The notes beneath the pieces were generated by a model. The model was given only the letters and a program-made list of their open reading frames with translations. It was not told the origin of the DNA and did not search any database. 48,839 nt of DNA, taken from Deltaproteobacteria bacterium. GTDB lineage: Bacteria > Myxococcota_A > UBA796 > UBA2385. Location of the stretch: positions 1 to 48,839 of the forward strand of contig JAEUKK010000177.1 in NCBI GenBank assembly GCA_016792625.1, in the 5' to 3' direction. The position numbers and the translations under genes were made by a program. Positions 1-7,947 of the stretch are shown piece by piece (within the stretch, counting starts at the first letter, position 1; each line of letters starts with the position of its first letter).

Positions 1-1616
1 GGGGGCGGCGCGTCGAGGGCGTCGTCGCTGGCGTTCTCTTCGGCGCGCGGGCGGCCGCGCGGCGGCCAGAGCGGTGGCGCGCCGGGCCGGGTGCGCCAGA
101 GGGCGGCCCCGGCGCCCAGCGCGCTGCCCATCAGCGCGCCGCCGGCGGCCGCCCGCCAAGACTGGCCGGGGAGGCCGCCGACCGCCGCGCCGACCCCCGC
201 GCCGATCATTCCCACGCCGTCCACGACGAGCTGCCGCTCGACGCTGCGCGGGCGCTGCGGGGCGAGCAGCCCCAGGCCCGCGCCCATGCCGAGGGCTGCG
301 CCGGCCCCGGTGGCCACGGCGTGGGGGCCGGCGGGCGCGCCGAGCGCGAGGCCGCCCGCCGCGCCGATCCAGCCCCCCCAGCCGGTGGTCGAGCCGACGA
401 GGAGGGCGTCGGCACGGTCAATCTCGGTCCACAGGGGGGCAGAGAGGGTCGCGGCAGCGGTCAGGCCATAGGCGCTCAAGCCCGCGCCGAGGCGTCGCCG
501 GGCGCGGTCCTCGGGGGCGCCGGCGGTGACCTCATCGGCGACGACCCCCCAGATCCCCGCCTGCGCGGCGCTCAGCAGCTGACCCCCGCCGAGGAGCAGG
601 GCTTGACCGTCTCCGCCCGCGCTGTAGCGGGGGGCCACCGCGGCGCCGAGCGCGCTCCCGCCGGCGCCGCCCGCGAGCATCAGGCCGGTGGCCAGCGGGT
701 CGGCCCTCGCTCCACCCCAGAGGTCCACCGGGCCGCGGGCCACCGCAGTGGCGGTGACGGCCCAGGCTACCTGCGCGGCAGCCTCCTGCGGGTCGGCGGG
801 CCCGAGCGGGGTCAACGCGCCCAGCGACCAGCCGAGCGCCGCGCCGCCTGCCGCGCCACCTTGGGTCAGGTCGGGGGTGGGCGCGATCCCCAGCGCCCGG
901 GGGAGGAAGGCGCCCACCCATGCCGCCTGACCGGCGACGACCAGGGGGGCGAGCGGGTCAGACGCGCCGACCCCCGCCGTCGCGGCCCAGGCGGTGGCCC
1001 CGCCGCCGATGAGCGCGCCCCCCGCCTGGAGGCCGGCGCGGCCTTGGCGGCCCACCTGATCGTCGAGGCCCACCGCCGTGGCGAGCGCGCCCCCGCCGAG
1101 GTGCCCCGCGGCGCTGCCGCCGGTGATCCGCAGCCAATCGGCGCCCCGCAGGCCGGCTCGGGGCGGCAGGCCGAGGGCCAGCCCAAGGCCCGCGGCGTCC
1201 CCCGCCGCGCTCAGGGCCGCAGGCATAGCATCGGCCGACGCGAGGTGAAAAGGCACGATCACCCGGCCGATCTGCCGGCCGAAGTAGGCGCCGTGGGCGG
1301 TTAGGGCGAGGGTGCGTGCGCCGGCCGCGGGCCCGGGGTCGGCGGGGCGGAGCCAGAGGTCGAGGGCCGCGCCCAGCGCCGCACCGGCGGGGGCGGTCAG
1401 CGCAGCGGGCCCGAGCGCGGCGTCGACGCCAAGGGTCCACCCGGCCCATGCGCCCGCGCTGGCGCTGGCGAGGGCCGGCCCGACGGTGGTGGTCGGGCGC
1501 GGCTCGGGGCGCTCCGCGGCGCCGGCGGTGGCTGCGCCCAGCGCGAGGCCGAGCCCGAGCAGGGCGCGGAGGGCGCGCCGGGCGGCGCGGGCGGATGGGT
1601 GTGCGAGGCGGGCCAC
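1..1616 (-). CDS. Gly/Ala-rich secreted or membrane protein, 3' end beyond window
   Basis: Reading the minus strand from a GTG at 1616 gives about 538 codons without a stop to the window edge, so the C-terminus is missing. The start has an AGGGG Shine-Dalgarno-like stretch a few bases upstream. Residues 1-36 look like a Sec signal peptide: Arg-rich start, a Leu/Ala core (LLGLGLALGAA) and an Ala-x-Ala type exit (TAGAAE). The rest is built from Gly/Ala stretches of about 15-25 residues separated by short polar, Asp- or Arg-containing turns, with recurring GxxxG/GAALG patterns like glycine zippers. The last visible residues turn polar (RPRAEENASDD). I do not recognise the family. A membrane-inserted or outer-surface protein is likely; function unknown. 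It is divergent from kdsA with a 103-base gap. The frame is supported by its continuity and signal peptide; the opposite-strand open frames here are Arg/Pro-rich shadows. Confidence 0.6.
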   Translation of the reverse strand, partial: MARLAHPSARAARRALRALLGLGLALGAATAGAAERPEPRPTTTVGPALASASAGAWAGWTLGVDAALGPAALTAPAGAALGAALDLWLRPADPGPAAGARTLALTAHGAYFGRQIGRVIVPFHLASADAMPAALSAAGDAAGLGLALGLPPRAGLRGADWLRITGGSAAGHLGGGALATAVGLDDQVGRQGRAGLQAGGALIGGGATAWAATAGVGASDPLAPLVVAGQAAWVGAFLPRALGIAPTPDLTQGGAAGGAALGWSLGALTPLGPADPQEAAAQVAWAVTATAVARGPVDLWGGARADPLATGLMLAGGAGGSALGAAVAPRYSAGGDGQALLLGGGQLLSAAQAGIWGVVADEVTAGAPEDRARRRLGAGLSAYGLTAAATLSAPLWTEIDRADALLVGSTTGWGGWIGAAGGLALGAPAGPHAVATGAGAALGMGAGLGLLAPQRPRSVERQLVVDGVGMIGAGVGAAVGGLPGQSWRAAAGGALMGSALGAGAALWRTRPGAPPLWPPRGRPRAEENASDDALDAPP

Positions 1617-1719
1617 GGGCGCCCCTAACGGCGCGGTGGCCTGCGCTTGGCCGGGTGCGCCCGGCCACGGCCGCCGCTAGGGGGGCCCGCCGCGCGGCCC
1701 GAGCCCCGGCGGAGGGTGC

Positions 1720-2586
1720 ATGGCAGCCAACTTCTGGGTGGGCGGCCCCACAGGTTCGTTGCAGATCGGTGACGGATCTCTCCGGTTCATCCTCGGGCCC
1801 TGTCTGCTCGAGTCGGCGAGCCACGCGCTGGACCTCGCCGCCGCCATCGACGCCCAGCTGCGGGCCCGCGGCGCGGGCTGGATCTTCAAAGCCAGCTTCG
1901 ACAAGGCGAACCGCAGCAGCCCCTCCGGCGCGCGGGGCCCGGGTTTGGCCCGCGGGCTTCAGATCTTGGCGGAGGTCCGCGCCCAGCTCGGGGTGCCGGT
2001 CACCACCGATGTGCACCTGCCCGATCAGGTGGCTGAGGTCGCCCAGGTCGTCGATCTGGTGCAGGTCCCGGCCTTTCTCTGCCGCCAGACCGACCTGCTG
2101 TGGGCGGTCGGCGCCTGCGGGAAGCCCGCCCACCTCAAGAAGGGCCAGTTCGTCGCGCCGGGCGCGATGGCCGGCGCCCTGGCCAAGCTGCGCGAGGCCG
2201 GCGGCGGTCCCGCGCTGATCACCGAGCGGGGCAGCGCCTTTGGCCACAACGACCTCGTCGTCGACATGCGCGGCCTCGTCGAGCTGCGCGCGCTCGGCGC
2301 CGCGGTCGGCATGGACGCGACCCACGCCGCCCAACGCCCCGGCGCGTTGGGCGACCGCAGCGGCGGGCAGCGGTGGGCGGTGCCGGCCTTGGCCCGCGCG
2401 GCTGTGGCCGTCGGCGTGGACGTGCTCTTCGCCGAGGTGCACGAGGACCCGGACCGCGCGCCCAGCGACGGGCCGGTGATGGTCCCCCTGGCCGCGCTCG
2501 GCGGCCTCATCGACCAGGTCTTGGCCATTCACGCCGCGGTGAACGGCGCGCCGGTCGTTGATCTGGGGGCGCCGGGCCGCGGCTGA
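1720..2586 (+). CDS. kdsA: 3-deoxy-8-phosphooctulonate (Kdo-8-P) synthase, metal-dependent type
   Basis: Condenses phosphoenolpyruvate with arabinose 5-phosphate to Kdo-8-phosphate, the cytoplasmic step that commits sugar to lipopolysaccharide inner core. The 288 residues match the family's normal length. Visible hallmarks are FKASFDKANRSS (about 56-67), the RGPGL loop, TDVH, PAFLCRQTDL, the KKGQFVAPG stretch and the VDATH-like segment (here MDATHAAQRP). Position 28 is Cys in GPCLLES, where the E. coli enzyme has Asn; together with the later His (DATH), Glu (FAEVH) and Asp (APSDGP) this is the ligand set of the metal-requiring class, as in Aquifex. The ATG is preceded by GGAGG at good spacing. 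It ends 7 bases from the end of the convergent downstream gene. Its presence implies an LPS-containing outer membrane. Confidence 0.95.
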   Translation: MAANFWVGGPTGSLQIGDGSLRFILGPCLLESASHALDLAAAIDAQLRARGAGWIFKASFDKANRSSPSGARGPGLARGLQILAEVRAQLGVPVTTDVHLPDQVAEVAQVVDLVQVPAFLCRQTDLLWAVGACGKPAHLKKGQFVAPGAMAGALAKLREAGGGPALITERGSAFGHNDLVVDMRGLVELRALGAAVGMDATHAAQRPGALGDRSGGQRWAVPALARAAVAVGVDVLFAEVHEDPDRAPSDGPVMVPLAALGGLIDQVLAIHAAVNGAPVVDLGAPGRG

Positions 2587-2593
2587 CCGCGCC

Positions 2594-2983
2594 TTAGGGC
2601 GCGGCCCGCGGGCCCACGAGGCGCCAGTCATGCACCTTGAGCGGGGCGTAGCGGCGCTCGGCCACCGTGCCCGGATCTTGGGCGTAGACCCAGGCGAGCT
2701 GGGCTGCGCCGTCGACCCGCGCCTCGAGCATCAGGCGCCGATACAACCCTTGGCCCACCCCCTCAAAGAGGTCGAGCACCTGCAAGATCCCCGCGTGGGG
2801 GAGGGTGACCAGCTCACCCCGCACCGGGGCCCCGTCGGGGTCGGGCACGAGCATCGGGTAGCCGGCCGGCACACGGTACAGCCGACCGGGCAGCTCTGCG
2901 GGGCGGCGGGGGAAGCGGCTGAGCATGCCGCCGTTCTCCATGCCCGACATCAGGCTGCCATAGACAAAGAGCGGCTCAGCCAT
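2594..2983 (-). CDS. Gamma-glutamylcyclotransferase-like (GGCT/AIG2) protein
   Basis: A 129-residue single-domain protein of the GGCT-like fold, whose members release 5-oxoproline from gamma-glutamyl compounds or act on related gamma-glutamylamines. The substrate-binding loop is visible as VYGSL (residues 7-11), followed by the expected small-residue/Gly region. The general acid-base glutamate sits in LDLFEGVGQGLYRR (Glu74), and the PVRGELV strand is typical. Length fits the bacterial YtfP/YkqA-like subgroup. Its ATG overlaps the end of the upstream gene by 8 bases (ATGGCTGA), so translation is probably coupled to that unknown protein. The exact substrate cannot be read from sequence. Confidence 0.8.
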   Translation of the reverse strand: MAEPLFVYGSLMSGMENGGMLSRFPRRPAELPGRLYRVPAGYPMLVPDPDGAPVRGELVTLPHAGILQVLDLFEGVGQGLYRRLMLEARVDGAAQLAWVYAQDPGTVAERRYAPLKVHDWRLVGPRAAP

Positions 2984-4604
2984 GGGGGACCTCGGCGTGG
3001 AGTGCGCCGCGTTCGGAGCGGAGCGCGCCGACCTCGGCGCCCAGCCAGGTCCACAGCCGATCCATCAGCGGCTCTAACCCGTCGAGGACAAGCCGCCCCT
3101 CATCATCTTCGCCGAGGGTGGCCGCCAGCTCTTCGTCGAGGCAGAGCAGGGGGCCCAGGCGGCTCGCCCATCGCCCGCGCAGCGCGAGGTGGACGAGCCC
3201 GGCGCTGTTGACGCTGAATTGTGGGGCGAAGAGCGGCGCCCAGCCCTGGTCGGCGCAGAAGCGGAGCAGGGCGGGGACCAGGGGGCCCACTACGCGCCGC
3301 CCCGCGCACAAGCTGGGCCCGGCCGGGCCGAGGCGCACGCGGGCGAGCCCTCCGACCCTGCGGTGCAGGAGCAGGGCCGCCCCGAGCAGGCCGAGGGCCG
3401 GCACCCGCTCCAGCGCACGAAGGCGGAGGGCGCGGCCGTCGGCCACCGCGCGCAGCGGCTTGTCCCCGGGGGAGAGCAGCCCCGCGTGCACACGAAGGGG
3501 CAGGTCCACCGGGCTCGGCGGCCGCCGGGGCCCCGCGGCGGAGGGGCGCAGCAGCGGGTTGATCCCGCGCAGGCCGAGCCCGAGCAGCGCGAGGTGACGG
3601 GGGAAGGCCAGGGGAAGGCCCGGGGCGTCGAGGTGCTGCAGCCAGCCGCCGGTGGTGGCGAGGGGAGGGGTCGGCGCGCCCCCGGCCGCTGGGGGGAGGT
3701 GCCCGCGCGCTGCCGCCTGCGGCGCCTCGGCCAAGCTCTCGCCCCACAGCCGGGCGTCCCAGTGCAAAAAGCGGCGGGCGAGGCCCTCCCAGGCGCGCTG
3801 CTCGGCGGGGCGGGGCGGTGAAGCGCTCAGCTCGAGCCAGCGGCGGTACTCCGGGTCGGACAGGGCGATCCAGGCGCCATCTTCTGCGAGCTGCGCCCGC
3901 CGCTGCCCCTCGGCGCTCAGCACAAGCCGATCCTCCATCTTGATGAGATCACCGCGCCGCAGGCCCATCTCAATGAGGGGCGCGAGCTCCACCTCGGCGC
4001 CCTCCGCGCGGTCGAGCAGCGCGCGGAGCTGGAGCCCGCTCAGCTCGCCTGCGCCGAGCAGCGCGCTGTAGATGAGCGCGTAGGTGTCGGGGTTCTCGCC
4101 CGTGCCACAGCGGAGGTCGACCGGGGGCGGCGCCGGGGGGTCTCCCTCCGCGGGCAGGGGGAGGGTGGCTTGTCGAGGGTGACTCGCCCCCAGCTCGGGG
4201 AGGGTCAGGGCGGGGCGGATGAGCACGCGCAGCGCCGCCGCCCGCTCGCTGAGCAGGGGCTCGGCGCCCACACCCCGGCGCCGGAGCGCCCGCTTGAGGG
4301 CGCCGGGGTCAGGGTCGTCCAGGATGGCGTGCACGAGGCTGCTCTGGGCGACGGCCCGGGCGTAGGCCGCGCGGCGCAGGCCGGGGCCGGTGGCGGCGAC
4401 CCGCAGCCCCGCCGGGCGTAGGCGCAGGTGGGCGTCGCCGTCGAGCAAGTCGAGCGCCCGCCCGAGCTCCCAGGCGCGCTGGACGGCGCGGGCCTCCCAC
4501 CCGAGGTGGTCGGCGAGCAGGCGCGGCCGGCGAACCCCCGAGAAGACCGCGCAGATCATGCGGATGAGGTCTTCGGCGCTGGGGCCCATCGGCTGCTGCG
4601 GCAT
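2976..4604 (-). CDS. Unknown 542-residue protein with possible winged-helix segments
   Basis: I do not recognise this family. The N-terminus (about 8-72: AEDLIRMICAVFSG then an ARAVQRAWELGRALDLL helix and a LRLRPAGLRVAA hairpin) reads like a winged-helix domain. A second similar unit lies near residues 168-235 (YALIYSALLGAGELSGLQLRA, ending DRLVLSAEGQ). The C-terminal half is Leu/Arg-rich with no catalytic motif, signal peptide or membrane segment, so it is probably cytoplasmic. It has normal codon use, begins at ATG 4604 and overlaps the GGCT-like gene by 8 bases, making a two-gene unit. Alternatives include a DNA-binding regulator or an adaptor for the cyclotransferase; neither can be shown. 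The coding call is firm because of the coupling and even composition. Confidence 0.7.
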   Translation of the reverse strand: MPQQPMGPSAEDLIRMICAVFSGVRRPRLLADHLGWEARAVQRAWELGRALDLLDGDAHLRLRPAGLRVAATGPGLRRAAYARAVAQSSLVHAILDDPDPGALKRALRRRGVGAEPLLSERAAALRVLIRPALTLPELGASHPRQATLPLPAEGDPPAPPPVDLRCGTGENPDTYALIYSALLGAGELSGLQLRALLDRAEGAEVELAPLIEMGLRRGDLIKMEDRLVLSAEGQRRAQLAEDGAWIALSDPEYRRWLELSASPPRPAEQRAWEGLARRFLHWDARLWGESLAEAPQAAARGHLPPAAGGAPTPPLATTGGWLQHLDAPGLPLAFPRHLALLGLGLRGINPLLRPSAAGPRRPPSPVDLPLRVHAGLLSPGDKPLRAVADGRALRLRALERVPALGLLGAALLLHRRVGGLARVRLGPAGPSLCAGRRVVGPLVPALLRFCADQGWAPLFAPQFSVNSAGLVHLALRGRWASRLGPLLCLDEELAATLGEDDEGRLVLDGLEPLMDRLWTWLGAEVGALRSERGALHAEVPHG

Positions 4605-4662
4605 CGAGCCCCCCGCGTCGCGGCGTGGGCCGCCGGTGCTCAGGTCAATCCTTTGTATCCTG

Positions 4663-4692
4663 TTGACACGGCAATAGGGCTATCGCTATGGT
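4663..4692 (+). promoter_or_regulatory. Sigma-70-like promoter for the AAA/STAND-like gene
   Basis: A perfect -35 TTGACA (4663-4668) is followed after 18 bases by TATGGT (4687-4692, four of six consensus -10 bases), in a patch clearly poorer in G+C than its surroundings. It lies between two divergent genes and points to the start codon at 4812, giving a leader of about 110 bases. Confidence 0.55.
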
Positions 4693-4811
4693 GGCGCGCC
4701 CGGCCTGGGCCCAGCGCGGGCTCCCCCGAGGCGCCCGCCGCCTTGGACCTTGAGCGCCCTCCGCTGGCTGGGTCTGTCCTCCCGTCGCCCCCTCCGCCTG
4801 ACCGAGGCCCT

Positions 4812-5885
4812 ATGTCCCGCGTGGCCCGCCGCATCGCGATGACCCGGCTGGGGGGCGCCCCCGAGGGCCTGCCCGGTCCGCCGCCGGCGGTGGCCTGGCC
4901 GACCCTCGACGAGGGCGCGCTGCTCGGGCCCGCCGAGGTGGATCGCGAGGCCTTCGACACGACGCCCCGGGCGCGCGCGGCCCGCCACGCCCGGGCCATG
5001 CTCCGCCGGATGGAGCCGGTGGTCATGCTCTCGCCGCGCTGGGGCGCGACTGAGCGGTTCATCGACGACCTCGCCCAAGACCTCGCGGTGGGTGAGCCCA
5101 CCGTTGCCTGCCGGGTGGTCACGTTTCGGGTGGTGGTGGGGCGCAGCCCGGTCGAGTGCTGGCGCCAGACCCTCCAGGTTCTCGCCCGGCTGGGCGAGGG
5201 TGGCCGGCGCCGCCGCAGCCCGCGCACCGTGGCCGACCGCCGGGGCTTTCGTTTCGCCCTCGACGAGCTGCTCGACGAGGTGCACGAGCAGGCGCTGCAC
5301 CGCACCGCCTTGCTGGCCCACGGCTGCGAGCAGCTCCCCGTCGAGGTGCTCGGCGATCTGGTCGGCGCTTGGCGCGACTACCGCGAGCGTCACCCCGATG
5401 CGCGCCGCTGCACGGCCTTGTTCTCCGCCGCCGACACCAGCCCCTGGCTGGCGGTGGGTGATCGGCCGCCGTTCACGCTCTCCGACTACGCCGAGACCGA
5501 GGCGCTCGCGGCGATCGTCGGCCGGGCGGGCCCGATGCCCCTGCGCGGGCTCGAGCGCGCGGCCCGGTTCACCGGCGGCATCCCCGCCCTGGTCGAGAAG
5601 CTGGCCGACGTGACCCGGGTGCGGGGCAGCCTGCCCTCGCGCCCCGCCGAGCTGCTCGAGGCCTTCGGCGCGCTGGGTGAAGAGCTGCGCGGCGCGGTCG
5701 AGATCGCCAACGCCCACGAGCAGCTGGCCGACCGCCTGGGGGCCCTGCTCGACGGCGAGCCCCAGCCGCTCGACGAGGCCGTTGATCGCGCCTTGATCTC
5801 GGCCGGCCTGCTGCGGCCGCTGCGCACGGCCAAAGGCCCGCAGGTCGCGCTGCGCGCCCCGGCGATCGCCGCCTACATGGGCTGA
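4812..5885 (+). CDS. Degenerate AAA/STAND-like ATPase-fold protein
   Basis: A 357-residue protein whose layout resembles small AAA/STAND ATPases but without the catalytic residues. PVVMLSPRWGATERFIDDLA (about 73-92) sits where a P-loop would be, yet has no GK[ST]. The Walker B-like strand TALLAHGCEQLP lacks the acidic pair. A sensor-1-like strand (ALFSAADTSPWLA) and the family-typical FTGGIPALVEKLAD helix start follow, then a C-terminal winged-helix-like segment (AVDRALISAGLLRPL ... VALRAPAIAAYMG). It is therefore probably a nucleotide-independent or scaffold relative; that is inference. The ATG at 4812 is preferred because it follows GAGG and a good promoter; the frame is open further upstream but would overlap the divergent gene. 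No obvious operon partner. Confidence 0.65.
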   Translation: MSRVARRIAMTRLGGAPEGLPGPPPAVAWPTLDEGALLGPAEVDREAFDTTPRARAARHARAMLRRMEPVVMLSPRWGATERFIDDLAQDLAVGEPTVACRVVTFRVVVGRSPVECWRQTLQVLARLGEGGRRRRSPRTVADRRGFRFALDELLDEVHEQALHRTALLAHGCEQLPVEVLGDLVGAWRDYRERHPDARRCTALFSAADTSPWLAVGDRPPFTLSDYAETEALAAIVGRAGPMPLRGLERAARFTGGIPALVEKLADVTRVRGSLPSRPAELLEAFGALGEELRGAVEIANAHEQLADRLGALLDGEPQPLDEAVDRALISAGLLRPLRTAKGPQVALRAPAIAAYMG

Positions 5886-5947
5886 GCGGGCGGGGGTGGC
5901 CGCGAAGGGCCATCCAAATGGTTCGGTCTGAAGAGTCCAACGAGGAC

Positions 5948-5974
5948 GTCTGCGTGCGCAGACCTTCTTGTCTT
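5948..5974 (+). terminator. Hairpin followed by T-rich tract, possible terminator
   Basis: GTCTGC (5948-5953) and GCAGAC (5958-5963) form a six-base-pair stem around GTGC, followed by CTTCTTGTCTT. It lies 62 bases after the stop of the AAA/STAND-like gene and between convergent genes. The T tract is interrupted, so intrinsic termination is likely but not certain. Confidence 0.4.
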
Positions 5975-6025
5975 CGGTGGGCTCGGGCGCCAAGTACCCC
6001 AACGATTTTGTCTGGTTGTGGGCGT

Positions 6026-7531
6026 TTAGCCCCAACAGACCCGGTTGCGGCCGCCGCGCTTGGCCGTGTACAGGCGCTGGTCCGCTTGTTCGAACAGGCC
6101 GGTCACGGTCGCGATGGGCTCGTTGGGCTTGGCGGTCACCCCGCCGAAGCTCACCGTGACGGGGATGGTCACGCCGTCGGCGATCACCGGCTCGGCGGCG
6201 ATGGCCGCGCGCACACGCTCGGTGATGCGCTGGGCGAGGCGATCATCCGCCCCGGGCAGCAGGATGCCGAACTCCTCACCGCCGAGCCGGCCGATTCGGT
6301 GCGGGCCGCCGACGTTTTGCTGCACCCGCTTGGCGATGGCCTTGAGCACCTCATCGCCTGCGGGGTGGCCCCAGGTGTCGTTGACGTGCTTGAAGTGGTC
6401 GGCGTCAAGCAGCACGACCGAGATGGGTTTGCCGAGCTGGTGGCCCTTCTCGATGGCGCCCTGCACCTGCCGCAAAAACATCCGGCGGTTGTCGACGCCG
6501 GTCAGGGCGTCCTGGTGGGCCAGCACCGACAGCTCGCGGTTCTCGGCCTCGAGCCTGCGGGCCTCGGCCTCTTGCTGCTCGAGCTCGGCCTCGAGCTTGC
6601 GGGCGCGCTCCTCGGCTTGGCTGGTGATCTCGAGCAAGGCGAGGTTGGCCTGCCCGAGCAGCATGTCCATGCTCGGCTGCATGCCGGTGCGGATGGCGAG
6701 CTCTTCGCCGAGGCGCTGGGTCTGCAGGCCCAAGCGGTCGATGATCAGGCCCAGGTCCTCTTTGATGCCGACCAGGGCGAGGGCCTCGGTCGCGAGGCGG
6801 ATGTTGTCGGCGGTGGCGCCGGCCTGGACCACATCGGCGAGCCGGTCGGCGGCGTGGGCGACGAGGATGAGCTTGGGAGCCCGCGGATCGAGGCTGTCGT
6901 GGTGGTGGTGGGTGATCGCGGCGAGGATGTTCTCGGGCAGGCTGGAGGCCAGCGGCGCGCCGCGGAACATCGCCGCGTGATCCACCCCGGTCAGGGCGCG
7001 CTCTCGCACGCAGCGGTCGTGGCCGGGCAGCGCGCTGAGCGAGCTGAGGGCGGTGCCCAGGGCGGGGAACTGGATGGCGAGCATCAGGGTGCCGAGGTCT
7101 TGCATCAGGCCGACGGCGAAGGCCTCGAAGGGATCGTCGAGACCAGCGAGCTGCGCCAGGGTCTGGCTGGCGGTCGCCCGGCGCAGGCTCTCTTCCCAGA
7201 AGCGCGAGGTGTCGAAGGTGCCGGTGTAGCAGCCCGAGACGGCCGCGCGGATCGCGTAGGTGACCGAGGTCGCGCGCACCGCGCGGGCGCCGAGCTTGAC
7301 CACCGCCTTGGGCACGCTCTGCACGGGCTGGCCGCCGTAGCGGGCCGAGTTCGCCACCCGGAGCAGCTCGACGGTGAGGCCAGGGTCTTGGCTGCAGATC
7401 TCGGACAGCTCGCCGAGAGACTTGGTGGCGTCGCCTGCGACCTTCAGGATCCGCGCGATCGCCGCGGGCGGCGTGGGCAGGTTCGTTGGAATGGCCGGGG
7501 CGGCCTGGTGGGCGAGCGGCTGGGCGGACAT
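6026..7531 (-). CDS. HDOD-GGDEF diguanylate cyclase
   Basis: Predicted cytoplasmic enzyme making cyclic di-GMP from two GTP. The N-terminal region (about 15-230) is an HDOD domain, a sensory or protein-interaction relative of the HD hydrolase fold (NLPTPPAAIARILKVA, SQDPGLTVELLRVANSARYGG). A charged coiled coil (about 298-335, Glu/Ala/Arg heptads) links it to the GGDEF domain, which has LTGVDNRRMF, LLDADHFKHVNDTWGH and the active-site GGEEF near residue 416. The product-inhibition RxxD site normally just before GGEEF is not seen (HRIGRLGGEEF), so feedback control may be missing. I start at ATG 7531, which has GGAG five bases upstream; an in-frame GTG at 7537 is too close to that site. Convergent with the preceding gene, divergent from ligA. 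Confidence 0.9.
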   Translation of the reverse strand: MSAQPLAHQAAPAIPTNLPTPPAAIARILKVAGDATKSLGELSEICSQDPGLTVELLRVANSARYGGQPVQSVPKAVVKLGARAVRATSVTYAIRAAVSGCYTGTFDTSRFWEESLRRATASQTLAQLAGLDDPFEAFAVGLMQDLGTLMLAIQFPALGTALSSLSALPGHDRCVRERALTGVDHAAMFRGAPLASSLPENILAAITHHHHDSLDPRAPKLILVAHAADRLADVVQAGATADNIRLATEALALVGIKEDLGLIIDRLGLQTQRLGEELAIRTGMQPSMDMLLGQANLALLEITSQAEERARKLEAELEQQEAEARRLEAENRELSVLAHQDALTGVDNRRMFLRQVQGAIEKGHQLGKPISVVLLDADHFKHVNDTWGHPAGDEVLKAIAKRVQQNVGGPHRIGRLGGEEFGILLPGADDRLAQRITERVRAAIAAEPVIADGVTIPVTVSFGGVTAKPNEPIATVTGLFEQADQRLYTAKRGGRNRVCWG

Positions 7532-7947
7532 GTCCACTCCAAGGCGACGAGGGGGTGCTTCACGGAGGGTGGGCGCAGGGCGCCGCGGCTCTCCCCCGGG
7601 ATCGGCCCGGCGCGCCCGATGTTGAGGGATTGGGGGCGACTGCTCCGGTCAATTGGGCCTGGGCTACGGTGTTCCCATATGACGCAAACATGTTGCGATC
7701 TGAGACGATTGCGAAGATGACCTGCAATTGGCCACTCTCACCGAGGCCGAAGTTCATCGCCGCGCTGTAATAATACGTGTAATCTCGTACCGATCAGCAC
7801 AGGCAAAGGCGACCGGCAGCGCCGCTGCTGTTCAGTTCCGCCCCCTGTACGCCTGGAATAGGTGCGCGGCGGATCGTCGGGCAGGCGGCGCGCCCGATCC
7901 GCGGGTCGGCCGCGGCGGGGCCGGGCCGCGGCGCAGAGGGGTGAACC
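7532..7947. other. 416-base divergent intergenic region
   Basis: Separates the diguanylate cyclase gene from ligA. The stretch from about 7640 to 7870 is distinctly richer in A+T than the rest of the window, as expected for promoters of two divergent genes. I looked on both strands for paired -35/-10 boxes and found only isolated half-matches (for example TAATAATAC near 7768), so I name no promoter. No tRNA or conserved small ORF was recognised. Confidence 0.5.

Noticed and set aside
958..2631. A 557-codon minus-strand open frame over kdsA
   Set aside because: kdsA is certain on the plus strand; this frame is His/Arg/Pro-rich and lacks any domain.
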